A stretch of 43,945 nt of DNA from an uncultured Acetatifactor sp. (GTDB lineage Bacteria; Bacillota; Clostridia; Lachnospirales; Lachnospiraceae): positions 1 through 43,945 of the forward strand of contig CAJUIA010000033.1 of the NCBI GenBank assembly GCA_910586485.1. Direction: 5' to 3'. The notes beneath the pieces were generated by a model. That model worked only from the letters and a program-made list of their open reading frames with translations. It was not told where the DNA came from and ran no database searches. Positions 15,848 through 24,094 of the stretch are shown here, piece after piece (within the stretch, counting starts at the first letter, position 1; every line of letters begins with the position of its first letter). The position numbers and the translations under genes are program-made.

Positions 15848-18229
15848 CTAACACAGGCCCATAACCGTCCCCATCCCCCGGACCAGAAAAGCAATTACCC
15901 AGGCGATGGCACACTGCGCAGCCACAATCCCGGCTGCGGCCTTTACCCCGCCCATTTCCCGCTTCACCGTTGCCACTGCCGCCACGCACGGCGTATAAAG
16001 CAGGGTAAACACCAGGAACACAATCGCCGTAAAGGGCGTAAATAAGGTGCTTAACAAGGATACGTCCCCGCCCAGAAGCACCGTCAGGGTGGAAACCATG
16101 TTTTCCTTGGCGGTAAACCCGGTGATCAGCGCGGTGGAGACTCTCCAGTCCCCAAACCCCAGCGGTGCAAATAACGGCGCCACCAGGCCGCCAAGCAATG
16201 CCAGCAGGCTTTCTTCTGCAGAAGCAGCAACATTCAGTCTAAGATCAAAAGTCTGCAAAAACCAGATCACGATAGAAGCCACAAATATGATCGTAAAAGC
16301 CTTCCTGATAAAGCCCTTTGCTTTTTCCACAATCAGCTGCAGCACGCTTTTAGCGGAGGGAAGCCGATAATTAGGAAGCTCCATGACAAAGGGAACCGGC
16401 TCTCCCCTGTATTTGGTCTTTTTCAGAAACAGCGCATATAATACAGCGCACAAAATTCCAAAGACATACAGGCCCACCATCACGAGAGCCCGATACCCCC
16501 TCGCGAAAAAGGCACTGACCACCATGGAATAAACCGGCAGCTTTGCAGTACAGCTCATAAACGGTGTCAGCAGGATGGTCATTTTACGATCCCGCTCGCT
16601 GGAAAGGGTTCTGGTGGACATGATGGCCGGTACGGAGCAGCCAAAGCCGATCAGCATGGGAACAATGCTCCTGCCGGAAAGCCCGATCCTGCGCAGCAGC
16701 CTGTCCATCACAAACGCCACTCTTGCCATGTATCCCGTATCCTCCAGGATAGATAGAAAGAAAAACAGCGTCACAATCGTCGGCAGGAAGCTTAAAACAC
16801 TGCCCACACCGCTGCAGATACCGTCAATCACAAGGGAATGCACCACCGGATTCACCCTGACAGCCGCAAGCAGTCTATCCAAAAGTGTCACGATTGCCTC
16901 TACTCCCATGGTCATCAGATCGGAAAGGGCCGCTCCGATCAGGCTGAAGGTCATGGCAAAGATAAGCGCCATAATACCAATAAAGCAGGGAATCGCCGTA
17001 TATTTCCCCGTCAGCACCCGGTCTATGGCCATACTGCGCTTATGCTCCCTGCTCTCATAGGGGCGCACCACAGTTTTGGCACACAGAGACTCGATAAAGG
17101 AAAATCTCATATCCGCAAGGGCCGCCTCCCTGTCCATCCCCGTTTCCGCCTCCATCACGGATACCAGATGCTCGAAGGCCTCTTCCTTTTCGGGCGTAAG
17201 CCTAAGCTTTTCGGCAATCAGATGATCATGCTCCACCATCTTCGTGGCGGCGAATCGAGCAGGCAGTCCTTTTTCCTTCGCGTCTGCCTCCAGGGTATGT
17301 ATTGCCGCATGTATACAGCGGTGTACTGCCCCCACGGAATCATTTTCGTCCCCGCTTGCCGGGCAGAAATCCACCCGTCCGGGAAGCTCCCTGTGCCTTG
17401 CCACATGAATTGCATGGTCAATCAATTCCTCAATTCCTTCGTTTTTGGCCGCGGAAATAGGCACTACGGGAATGCCCAGAATTTCTTCCAATTCGTTTAC
17501 CCGCACGGAACCGCCGTTTGCCCTGACCTCATCCATCATGTTCACCGCCAGCACCATGGGGATTTCCAGCTCCATCAGCTGCATGGTAAGATACAGGTTA
17601 CGCTCCATATTGGTAGCGTCAATGATATTGATAATTCCGTTGGGGCGGGTGTTCAGCAGAAAATCCCTGGTAACGATTTCTTCACTGGAATAAGGGGAAA
17701 GGGAATAAATTCCCGGCAGGTCTGTCACCGTAGCCTCCTGATGATTCCGAATCACGCCGTCCTTGCGGTCCACCGTCACTCCGGGAAAATTCCCCACATG
17801 CTGGTTGGAGCCGGTAAGCTGGTTAAACAAGGTTGTCTTGCCGCAGTTCTGATTGCCGGCCAAAGCAAAGCGTAAGCTTTCTCCCTTTGGAATCTCACGG
17901 GCTCCCTCTTCAATACGACGCCCCTGGGCCCTGCCCAGCTCGCCTACGCCGGGATGGGCCACCGGCGCCTTTCTCTGCTCTGCCCTGGGCTTTTCCTGCT
18001 TTGTATGGATTTCTTCAATCTCTATCTTTCGTGCTTCCTCAAGCCGTAACGTCAGCTCATAGCCCCTCAGCTCAATCTGAACCGGATCCCCCATGGGCGC
18101 TATTTTTTGGAGCGTGATCTCCGTCTGCGGAGTCAGACCCATATCCAGCAAATGATGCCGCAATGTGCCGTTTCCTCCCACCGAACGAATATAAGCGCTC
18201 TGTTTCGGCTTCAATTCATCCATTGTCAT
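15848..18229 (-). CDS. feoB: Ferrous iron transporter, FeoA-FeoB fusion
   Basis: 793 aa. Residues 1-75 form an SH3-like FeoA domain (HHLLDMGLTPQTEITLQKIAPMGDP). A linker leads to the GTPase domain with G1 GNQNCGKT (about 125-132), G3 DLPGIYSL (about 170-177), G4 NMMD and a G5-like SA. The membrane part follows with the Gate motifs GFGCSVPAIMSTR and FMSCTAKLPVYSM. FeoB moves Fe2+ across the cytoplasmic membrane and FeoA is its cytosolic partner; here they are one polypeptide. The G1 has Gln where most FeoB proteins have Pro (NPNCGK). The ATG at 18229 has GAGGTG about eight bases upstream; an overlapping GTG at 18232 is the alternative. Confidence 0.96.
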   Translation of the reverse strand: MTMDELKPKQSAYIRSVGGNGTLRHHLLDMGLTPQTEITLQKIAPMGDPVQIELRGYELTLRLEEARKIEIEEIHTKQEKPRAEQRKAPVAHPGVGELGRAQGRRIEEGAREIPKGESLRFALAGNQNCGKTTLFNQLTGSNQHVGNFPGVTVDRKDGVIRNHQEATVTDLPGIYSLSPYSSEEIVTRDFLLNTRPNGIINIIDATNMERNLYLTMQLMELEIPMVLAVNMMDEVRANGGSVRVNELEEILGIPVVPISAAKNEGIEELIDHAIHVARHRELPGRVDFCPASGDENDSVGAVHRCIHAAIHTLEADAKEKGLPARFAATKMVEHDHLIAEKLRLTPEKEEAFEHLVSVMEAETGMDREAALADMRFSFIESLCAKTVVRPYESREHKRSMAIDRVLTGKYTAIPCFIGIMALIFAMTFSLIGAALSDLMTMGVEAIVTLLDRLLAAVRVNPVVHSLVIDGICSGVGSVLSFLPTIVTLFFFLSILEDTGYMARVAFVMDRLLRRIGLSGRSIVPMLIGFGCSVPAIMSTRTLSSERDRKMTILLTPFMSCTAKLPVYSMVVSAFFARGYRALVMVGLYVFGILCAVLYALFLKKTKYRGEPVPFVMELPNYRLPSAKSVLQLIVEKAKGFIRKAFTIIFVASIVIWFLQTFDLRLNVAASAEESLLALLGGLVAPLFAPLGFGDWRVSTALITGFTAKENMVSTLTVLLGGDVSLLSTLFTPFTAIVFLVFTLLYTPCVAAVATVKREMGGVKAAAGIVAAQCAIAWVIAFLVRGMGTVMGLC

Positions 18230-18283
18230 CACAAACTCACCTCTTTTGCTCTTGTCAGGCAGTTACTGCTAACCCTGTTGTCT

Positions 18284-18709
18284 TTACTCTTCGTCCGTTT
18301 CCTCTGCTTCCATGCGCTTTCTTCGAATCAACCGCAGAATCAGATGGTAAATTCCCCTGATGATGGAAAAAACAAAAAACATACAGAAGAAGCCGAACAC
18401 GCCGAAAACAATATCCGCAAATTCCATGACTCCCGTATTCGTAACCCGCTGCCCGATCTCAATGGCAAAGGTAATTACGATAATCAGAGTGAACACATAA
18501 AACCAGCTGATCACCATGGTATGATTATGCTTTACCAGCCACTTAAAAATCGGGTGAATGACAAAGATCATCGCCATTCCCAGCGCTCCGATAATCAGAA
18601 AATGCAGCTCCTTGTCGGAAAAATTGTACTCATAAGCATCATTCAGCTTTAACAGCCAGCTGTGCGCCTCCGCTATCCTTTCCACGATCCAGTATAAAAA
18701 TCTGCTCAT
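18284..18709 (-). CDS. Small membrane protein, VanZ-like
   Basis: 141 aa with four hydrophobic segments near residues 37-55, 66-84, 92-115 and a final basic/acidic tail. The stretch FAIEIGQRVTNTGVMEFADI resembles the VanZ-family pattern in which a Glu-containing helix is followed by a short loop and an Asp-Ile at the start of the next helix. The match is by eye and weak. It has its own promoter (18776-18804) and lies 54 bases upstream of feoAB, so the two may be cotranscribed. Confidence 0.6.
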   Translation of the reverse strand: MSRFLYWIVERIAEAHSWLLKLNDAYEYNFSDKELHFLIIGALGMAMIFVIHPIFKWLVKHNHTMVISWFYVFTLIIVITFAIEIGQRVTNTGVMEFADIVFGVFGFFCMFFVFSIIRGIYHLILRLIRRKRMEAEETDEE

Positions 18710-18775
18710 ATCTTATGTATCTCCAATCCTCTTCAAATGCCTTCTTTACAAGGTATCCCTCCGTTCCCAGGTCAT

Positions 18776-18804
18776 ATTATACAAAATAATAAGGTAAATT
18801 ACAA
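18776..18804 (-). promoter_or_regulatory. Sigma-A-type promoter of the VanZ-like gene and feoAB
   Basis: TTGTAA (18799-18804) and TATAAT (18776-18781) are spaced by 17 bases on the minus strand. It lies about 67 bases before the ATG at 18709 and directly after the terminator of the preceding gene. No Fur-like dyad is obvious. Confidence 0.7.
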
Positions 18805-18844
18805 TAAGGACAATCGCCCGGAAAATGGACCTTTCGCCGTACGT

Positions 18845-18875
18845 AAAAAGGGAGAGGCCGACACTCTCCCTTTTA
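18845..18875 (-). terminator. Rho-independent terminator after the coiled-coil gene
   Basis: AAAAGGGAGAG and CTCTCCCTTTT form a perfect 11-bp stem with a seven-base loop, followed by Us on the minus strand. It starts 20 bases after the stop codon at 18895. The flanking As would also allow termination on the plus strand. Confidence 0.9.
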
Positions 18876-18894
18876 CACATTTATCATTATACCT

Positions 18895-20172
18895 TTAAAG
18901 CATCTTGATCTGCTCTTTTACCAGCTGCTCTTTTTCCGGCTGCTCTTCCTGCCGCTGCGCTTCCTTAATCTGTTCTTCTTCCAGCTGCGCTTCCCTGTCT
19001 TCCTCTTTGTCCTGCGAGACCCCGTCCACATCATTTCGCCGGTCAATCAGGTCCTTCACTTCTTCAGCAAGCTCCTGAGAGGCTTCGTCCAGCCTGCCCT
19101 GTCTTGCCTCACCAAGAGCAGCGGCAGCAGCAGACTGCGCCATGTTGTCTTTCGTACTCTGTAAATCCCTTAACGGGTTATTTGCAACATGCTGTATTCT
19201 GGCATCCCTGGTATCCCGCAGGACCTCCAGACCAAAGCTCCTGAAGTCCCTCACGTCTTCCAGACACTTCCCCATTCCGCTCTGAAAATCTTCCATCATC
19301 TCTGTGATCTGCTCATCCGTAAAGGCTTCCGGATCATCAAGCGCCGCCTTTATTCCTGCGCTTCTCTGCAGAACGCTTCGGGTAATGGAAGCCGCCGTAT
19401 CAACATACCAGTTTCCGGAGTCTTCCAAAGCGTCCATCATTTCCTCCACACGCCACTCCTGATTCATGGAAGAGGTCATAAAATGCGTGGCTGAGCTTTT
19501 AATCACGTCGCCCACGGAGCTGTCCGTACCGGATGCACCGGCATCACTGCCGCCTTCCAGCCCTTCGCCGCCTTCCCGCTCTTCCTCCGCCTTTTCCGCT
19601 TCCTCCATGGTTTTCAGCAGAGTCGCCAGCTCCCGGTTGTTTTCGTCGATCTCGTCCTGATACCCTGCCGACTGCATGGCCATCTGCCGGGCTTCCTTTG
19701 CCAGTCTCTGACTTTCCTCCGCCTGAAGCTGCTTCTGATCCTCCAAGGCTGTCTTCAGCTTCTCCCGTTCCTCGACGGTTTCACTTATCATCGCCAAATT
19801 AGCAGGGCTGGCCTTGCTTTTGTCAAACCGGGCAAAAGAACTATTATATCCCTCTATTTCCTTTTCGATTTCATTCAGATTTTCCCGGTAGCTGTCTCTG
19901 ATTTCCTTAGACAGCCGCAGCTGCTCTTCCTGACGAAGCAGTCTTCTTTCTCCCCTGACGCTCTGCGCATTCCCGGCATCCGTCTCCGTCTGTGCTTTCT
20001 GCTGCCTGCTTAAATTCTTCCCCTCCTGAGAAATCGTCACCCTGCACTCAGGCCCGAACTGACTGCCGTTCTCTGCCTGCACCTGATTGGCAGCCAAAGA
20101 ATGATGTCCCGAAATCCCCTGCTTTGCTGCCGCCAAACCTGCCGCATTCACTGTAATTGTTTTGATCTGCAT
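18895..20172 (-). CDS. Coiled-coil protein of unknown function
   Basis: 425 aa, strongly charged, no signal peptide or membrane helix. Predicted coiled coil runs over residues 75-200 (repeated Glu/Lys/Gln heptad-like stretches), followed by an acidic Gly/Ser linker near 205-220, a second helical part to about 370, and a Gln/Glu-rich tail. The N-terminus contains CRVTISQEGKNLS, a short motif I associate with small Firmicutes proteins of unknown role. It follows the BlaI/BlaR1-like pair by 28 bases on the same strand with a good RBS (GGAGG) and ends at a terminator, so it may be the third gene of that operon. Function not recognised. Confidence 0.75.
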   Translation of the reverse strand: MQIKTITVNAAGLAAAKQGISGHHSLAANQVQAENGSQFGPECRVTISQEGKNLSRQQKAQTETDAGNAQSVRGERRLLRQEEQLRLSKEIRDSYRENLNEIEKEIEGYNSSFARFDKSKASPANLAMISETVEEREKLKTALEDQKQLQAEESQRLAKEARQMAMQSAGYQDEIDENNRELATLLKTMEEAEKAEEEREGGEGLEGGSDAGASGTDSSVGDVIKSSATHFMTSSMNQEWRVEEMMDALEDSGNWYVDTAASITRSVLQRSAGIKAALDDPEAFTDEQITEMMEDFQSGMGKCLEDVRDFRSFGLEVLRDTRDARIQHVANNPLRDLQSTKDNMAQSAAAAALGEARQGRLDEASQELAEEVKDLIDRRNDVDGVSQDKEEDREAQLEEEQIKEAQRQEEQPEKEQLVKEQIKML

Positions 20173-20200
20173 ACTTTCTTTCCTCCATTCCGTTGAATAC

Positions 20201-21346
20201 TTACTGCAATTCCATTTGCGCCGTATACATTCTTATTTTTATATCGGCTGATTTTAACTTCTTTTTAATGCCGGCCTGGCTCAAGACGGATTTCACTTTC
20301 AGCCGGCTTACTTCCTCCGGGCTCTTGTTCCCCTGAAAATAATCCTCCGCTTCCTCACTGATAATGGCAAGGATGGGCGCGGTGCGGACAGGGCTTTTCA
20401 TGGGCACTCCTTTAAAAATAAAGGAATATGACACCGCCAAAACCAGCGCCATCACCACGCAGGCAAACACATTGACCTGCTTTTTCCGCACCACCCCCAT
20501 ATCCGCCACAATCCGAAAGCGCTCCAGCAGGCTTTTGGAATGATCCTCCACCAGCCCGGCAGCGCCTGTTGATTTGTCCGCCTGCCTGCTTTCACAAAAA
20601 GCCTTCAGCATCACATCCAGATAATTGGCCCTTTCTCTTTCCTGCAAATGTCCTGTTACACTTAAGTCACACCGGATTTCCATGCTTTGGTTTAAATCCT
20701 TTTTTAAGCAGTATACCAGCGGATTCCACCAATAGATCCCGCAAAGCACCCTGACCAGCAGTTTCAGCAAAAGATCCTGATGGGCAAGATGGGTGTACTC
20801 ATGCAGCAGGATATAGCGCAATTCTTTCCTTTCATAATCCTTCGCCGGCAGGAAGATCCTTTTCCGGAATATGCCAATACAGCAGGGAGTTGTTATTCTT
20901 GCCGACTTCAGCACCTTTATGCTGCTGTTCCCGTCCACCTCATCTAAGAGCTCCTGCCCCAATCGGCTGTCCTCCTGGGGCAGTTCCCTAAAGTGATGCA
21001 GCGCCTTACGGTACTGTGCCAAATACCGGACTAAACTGATGAGCATTCCCATAAGCCATATAGCAAAAAGAATTTCATAAATCCGAACGGGACCAACTTT
21101 AAAGTTAAGCACTCCATGTATGCCGATATAAACTGCGCCCCCCGACACCACCTGAACCCAGGGCACTTCAAAAGGACATGCCAGCCGTATGGCACAAAAC
21201 AGATAAATCATTATTACCGATGAGATGCTGCATATATGGAGCAGCCTCGTCCTGGTGCGCAAAAAGGAAAAAAACGCAATCAGCACACTGCTCCAAAGAA
21301 TTGTCATCAGTACGGAAAAAATATTAGCCTTCATTCTCCTTTTCAC
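20201..21346 (-). CDS. M56-family membrane metallopeptidase, BlaR1/MecR1-like
   Basis: 381 aa. Four N-terminal membrane helices lie near residues 8-28, 38-58, 65-82 and 88-108, followed by the zinc peptidase domain with HEYTH at 182-186 and a final helix near 295-312. BlaR1 proteins sense a signal outside and trigger cleavage of the BlaI repressor. The outside part here is only about 65 residues, so the penicillin-binding sensor domain of classical BlaR1 (about 600 aa) is absent. The gene overlaps the BlaI-like gene by 23 bases. The start is a GTG; an internal ATG at 21334 is possible. What it senses is unknown, and no beta-lactamase is nearby. Confidence 0.88.
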   Translation of the reverse strand: MKRRMKANIFSVLMTILWSSVLIAFFSFLRTRTRLLHICSISSVIMIYLFCAIRLACPFEVPWVQVVSGGAVYIGIHGVLNFKVGPVRIYEILFAIWLMGMLISLVRYLAQYRKALHHFRELPQEDSRLGQELLDEVDGNSSIKVLKSARITTPCCIGIFRKRIFLPAKDYERKELRYILLHEYTHLAHQDLLLKLLVRVLCGIYWWNPLVYCLKKDLNQSMEIRCDLSVTGHLQERERANYLDVMLKAFCESRQADKSTGAAGLVEDHSKSLLERFRIVADMGVVRKKQVNVFACVVMALVLAVSYSFIFKGVPMKSPVRTAPILAIISEEAEDYFQGNKSPEEVSRLKVKSVLSQAGIKKKLKSADIKIRMYTAQMELQ

Positions 21347-21758
21347 CCGCTTTTCGCAACGCGTTAATAATTTCCTCCAGCTTAGCTATAACTTCCGTAT
21401 CCCGCTCCTGATCGCTCTTATCCGCAACCCCCAGAAAGGCGGCGGTAATGCCCGGTATGGAGCTGCTGTCCAAGCCGCGCTTCATCATAACCTCCGCATA
21501 ATATTCCGCCTTTGTCAGTGCAGGCACAAATTTCCGCGCATAACTCTTTCCACTCTTTTCCAGCCCTGCTACCTTCAGGTAACCCAGATTTGAAAGGGTC
21601 TGCACGGTTTTAAACACCGTGGCCTTGTTCCACCCCCCCTGCCCCAAACGCTCCACCATCTCGCCGGCCGTCAAGGGCTCATTCATTTCCCACAAAATAT
21701 AAAGAAGTTCTTCTTCCCTCGCCGTCAAATAATTTTGTTTTTTCATACTTTCTCTCAT
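21324..21758 (-). CDS. BlaI/MecI-family transcriptional repressor
   Basis: 144 aa. The N-terminal winged helix reads LTAREEELLYILWEMNEPLTAGEMVERLG...WNKATVFKTVQTL, the standard BlaI pattern with the recognition helix in WNKATVFKTVQTL. The C-terminal half is the helical dimerisation domain. It normally represses its own operon until the M56 peptidase encoded next to it cleaves it. Two ATGs are possible (21758 and 21746); neither has a strong RBS, and the shorter form better matches the usual N-terminus. Confidence 0.9.
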   Translation of the reverse strand: MRESMKKQNYLTAREEELLYILWEMNEPLTAGEMVERLGQGGWNKATVFKTVQTLSNLGYLKVAGLEKSGKSYARKFVPALTKAEYYAEVMMKRGLDSSSIPGITAAFLGVADKSDQERDTEVIAKLEEIINALRKAGEKENEG

Positions 21759-21787
21759 TCCGTCTCAGTTATCAATTCTACTTTTTT

Positions 21788-21800
21788 TACAACCGTTATA
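21788..21800. promoter_or_regulatory. Possible BlaI-type operator
   Basis: TACAAC and GTTATA flank one base about 30 bases upstream of the BlaI start, a dyad with one mismatch and TACA/TATA ends reminiscent of TACA-TGTA operators. It is a weak match and no clear -35/-10 pair accompanies it. Confidence 0.25.
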
Positions 21801-21893
21801 CTTATATATCGTCCGTTTTTTCTGTTTCTTAATATCAGCCTCTTAAACTTTACTGATTTTTTTATCAGGCTGCACCTGCTGTACAAAAACAGA

Positions 21894-21936
21894 GCCGCTG
21901 CTCCGGCAGTGATGATTCATCTACCCTTGCAGCGGC
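21894..21936 (-). terminator. Terminator after the sigma/anti-sigma pair
   Basis: GCCGCTGC and GCAGCGGC form a perfect 8-bp stem with a 27-base loop, followed on the minus strand by TCTGTTTTTG. It begins about 30 bases after the anti-sigma stop codon. Confidence 0.65.
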
Positions 21937-21965
21937 CCCATGAAAACAATTACTATTAAACTTAT

Positions 21966-22817
21966 TTAATCTTCCGGCGTCTGTATCACAAACTCCAAAT
22001 TTCCGGCGGCAATGCTGTATTTGGGGAAGCATACTACCACCCTGCCGTCCTCTCGAACATAGAAATCGGTATTTTCATCTACTGTAGTAAATCCCCCTTC
22101 GTCAGGTGCAAAGAATAAGTTGGCGTCATCGGCGCTTATGCGCTCATCAATCTGCCTCTGAATGGAGGCATTGCAGACGGAAACCCAATCCTCCCCCAGG
22201 AAATCACGCAGCACCAATTCCTGGTCCTTCGCAAAATCCAAATTGTAATAATAACGTTCCTCCTGAGCAGCCACCCAGCCCTCAGCAAAGTACACAATAA
22301 AGGAAACCTGTTCTTCTGTCTGGCTCATAATTTCATAATCAATGATAACGTCCATTTTACGGCCGCTCCACTCAGCCTCTGTACCGCCGGTGGCAAAAAA
22401 CGCTTCGCGGTATTCCTCCCAGTCCTGCTGTGCTTTAGCCAGATGCTGGTCCACCTTTTCCTGAATGGCATGATTCACTTTTTCGGCCAGCATACTCTCG
22501 GCCTCCACCTCAGGGACAGAAATATTATAATCAATACCATCCTCGGATTTATCGTAATCCGTAAAGGTCAGCACCCGGAATAACCCTCCCAAAACCGGTA
22601 CGTTTGCTGCGGCCTTAGCCAGAACAGGCGACAGATTCAGTCCTGCCAGCATCACACAGAAGCAGGCGGCAATCGCTGTCCATCGACGGATCCTTCGATT
22701 GCGCCGGCCTTGATAATGCGCCTTACCCTTCCCAATCCCCGCCAGAACACGGCCTGACAGTTCCGAAGGAATGATTGTGCTGTCATAAATTTCCTTAGCC
22801 TGTTTAAATTCATTCAT
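21966..22817 (-). CDS. RsiV-like anti-sigma factor
   Basis: 283 aa. A cytoplasmic segment of about 42 residues with a basic end (RRNRRIRR) precedes one membrane helix (about 44-66). The extracytoplasmic domain that follows is of the DUF3298 type seen in RsiV. It includes DYNISVPEVE, the helical VNHAIQEKVDQHL and a beta-rich end with RYYYNLDFAKDQELVLRDFL. RsiV holds its ECF sigma factor until regulated proteolysis; in Bacillus it senses lysozyme. It overlaps the sigma gene by four bases (ATGA), the usual coupling for such pairs. Confidence 0.85.
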   Translation of the reverse strand: MNEFKQAKEIYDSTIIPSELSGRVLAGIGKGKAHYQGRRNRRIRRWTAIAACFCVMLAGLNLSPVLAKAAANVPVLGGLFRVLTFTDYDKSEDGIDYNISVPEVEAESMLAEKVNHAIQEKVDQHLAKAQQDWEEYREAFFATGGTEAEWSGRKMDVIIDYEIMSQTEEQVSFIVYFAEGWVAAQEERYYYNLDFAKDQELVLRDFLGEDWVSVCNASIQRQIDERISADDANLFFAPDEGGFTTVDENTDFYVREDGRVVVCFPKYSIAAGNLEFVIQTPED

Positions 22818-23293
22818 AAAACTTCTGCTCCTTCCATTTGAACGCGTAATTTTTTCAAGCCGGCATACAGGCGGCTTTTCACTGTACTTAGATTCTGCCC
22901 TGTGATCTGACTGATTTCCTTCAGCGTCAGCTCTTCGTAAAACCGCAGTTTGATGACCGTCCCCACTTCCGGCGGCAGCGCTTCCACCTGCCGGGCCAGG
23001 GTATCGTCTACAGGCTCCGGATCTTCCGCGGAAAGCTCCAAATCCTCCGGCAGCGGGACCACTCTCGCCCGCTGACGAAAGGTGTCATTACAGGTGTTCA
23101 GCAGAATACGGTAAAACCAGGAACGGACTGCTCCGGTATCCCTGAGGCTGCCCTGCCGCTCCAGAGCGCGGCAGACGGCAGTTTGTACAGCGTCCAGGGC
23201 CTCGTCAGTGTTTTTTAAAATACTGTAGGCCAGCCGGTAAAACCCGGCTTGATTTTCAATAAGATACTGTGTCAATATTTCCTGTTTCGTCAC
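22814..23293 (-). CDS. ECF RNA polymerase sigma factor, SigV-like
   Basis: 159 aa. Region 2 (FYRLAYSILKNTDEALDAVQTAVCRALERQ) and region 4 (LPPEVGTVIKLRFYEELTLKEISQITGQNLSTVKSRL) are clear, with no region 3, as in ECF sigma factors. The GTG at 23293 is chosen because AAGGA lies eight bases upstream and the length then matches SigV (about 165 aa); a longer open frame to 23437 has no family match at its N-terminus. An ECF-type promoter lies 85 bases upstream, suggesting autoregulation. The anti-sigma partner follows with a four-base overlap. Confidence 0.9.
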   Translation of the reverse strand: MTKQEILTQYLIENQAGFYRLAYSILKNTDEALDAVQTAVCRALERQGSLRDTGAVRSWFYRILLNTCNDTFRQRARVVPLPEDLELSAEDPEPVDDTLARQVEALPPEVGTVIKLRFYEELTLKEISQITGQNLSTVKSRLYAGLKKLRVQMEGAEVL

Positions 23294-23377
23294 AGCAATG
23301 TTCCTTTCTGCTTGTTTCTGCGAATCCGTAAATTCAACCCCGCCCTTTCCGGCCGGCAAAAAGCGGCGTCTGTATAA

Positions 23378-23406
23378 TAGACGGAGAACCTTAAAAAAAA
23401 GTTTGA
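23378..23406 (-). promoter_or_regulatory. ECF-sigma-type autoregulatory promoter
   Basis: On the minus strand TCAAAC (23401-23406) and CGTCTA (23378-23383) are spaced by 17 bases with a T-run just after the -35. This fits Bacillus SigV/SigX/SigW-type promoters (TGAAAC...CGTC). The -10 also forms the left arm of an inverted repeat, CGTCT-7-AGACG (23367-23383). Confidence 0.75.
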
Positions 23407-23674
23407 AAAAATTACCGCATTGGAAAAAACATTTCACTCTCTTCCTCTTACAATCCGATCGGAACCGCTGAGCATACCTCCAAATATATTAAACACACCG
23501 CCACAGACAGTAGCCGCTCCTACTAAACCCGGAGAGCCGTCATTGCGGCCAAAGCTGCACCTTCTCTCTGAACGTACTTGCAGAATTTCCCTCTATCAGG
23601 GACAACTGAGCACTCCCCATCATAAACCGGCCCGAATTTATACATATCCCCGCCGGCAGTTTTCCTGTTCTATT
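23407..23674. other. Gap without a recognisable gene
   Basis: The region between the sigma promoter and the mobile-element scar has no supported gene. A short glycine-rich reading on the minus strand (about 23432-23575) lacks a start codon and RBS. It is the boundary between the core-like genes and the scar region. Confidence 0.5.
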
Positions 23675-24073
23675 TTATCCTGTCAGCGCATTTTCAACAG
23701 CTTTCTTGATGACGGTGCTTGAATTTGTTGCCCCCGATACAGTGTCAACCTCTATTTTCTGTTCTTCCAGGATTCTGTCAACGACAACCTCTGCGGGGCC
23801 TCCGCGCCCGTTTTTATGCTCCAGAATATCAATGTCAGTAATTACTCCGTTTTGAACCGTTACCTTCACTTTGGCATAAACAAAATCCACATCATATTCT
23901 CCGACATAAACTCCGTCAGGAACATTGGAAATATCTAAATTACGAAACGTTGTTTCTTTTACTGCCCTTTTATAATCTGCCACACTTTTCAGATAAACCA
24001 CCGTAAAGATCAAAACAATAAGCAAAACAAGAATTGCTGTAAATGACAGGGTTCTTTTTCGGGATGATTTCAT
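23675..24073 (-). CDS. FMN-binding domain protein (copy 1)
   Basis: 132 aa. One N-terminal membrane helix (about 10-30) is followed by an extracytoplasmic FMN-binding domain ending in DTVSGATNSS, the motif in which the last Ser/Thr carries covalently attached FMN in RnfG/NqrC-type proteins. The ATG at 24073 overlaps the stop of the preceding gene (ATGA). It is nearly identical to the protein at 27513-27917, with two nucleotide differences over about 400 bp and a two-residue shorter C-terminus. It probably accepts electrons at the outer face of the membrane. Confidence 0.88.
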   Translation of the reverse strand: MKSSRKRTLSFTAILVLLIVLIFTVVYLKSVADYKRAVKETTFRNLDISNVPDGVYVGEYDVDFVYAKVKVTVQNGVITDIDILEHKNGRGGPAEVVVDRILEEQKIEVDTVSGATNSSTVIKKAVENALTG

Positions 24074-24094
24074 TTCAGACACCTCTCAATCTTT
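23688..24094. repeat. Direct repeat A, copy 1
   Basis: 407 bp matching 27532-27938 with about two mismatches and no gaps (offset 3844). It contains the FMN-binding gene and the last few codons of the gene upstream. Homology stops abruptly at 24094, inside the C-terminal codons of the preceding gene. Confidence 0.95.

Noticed and set aside
23430..23575. Glycine-rich short reading on the minus strand (GAATVCGGVFNIFGGMLSG), possibly bacteriocin-like
   Set aside because: No start codon with RBS, an upstream stop in the frame, and no transport or immunity genes nearby.
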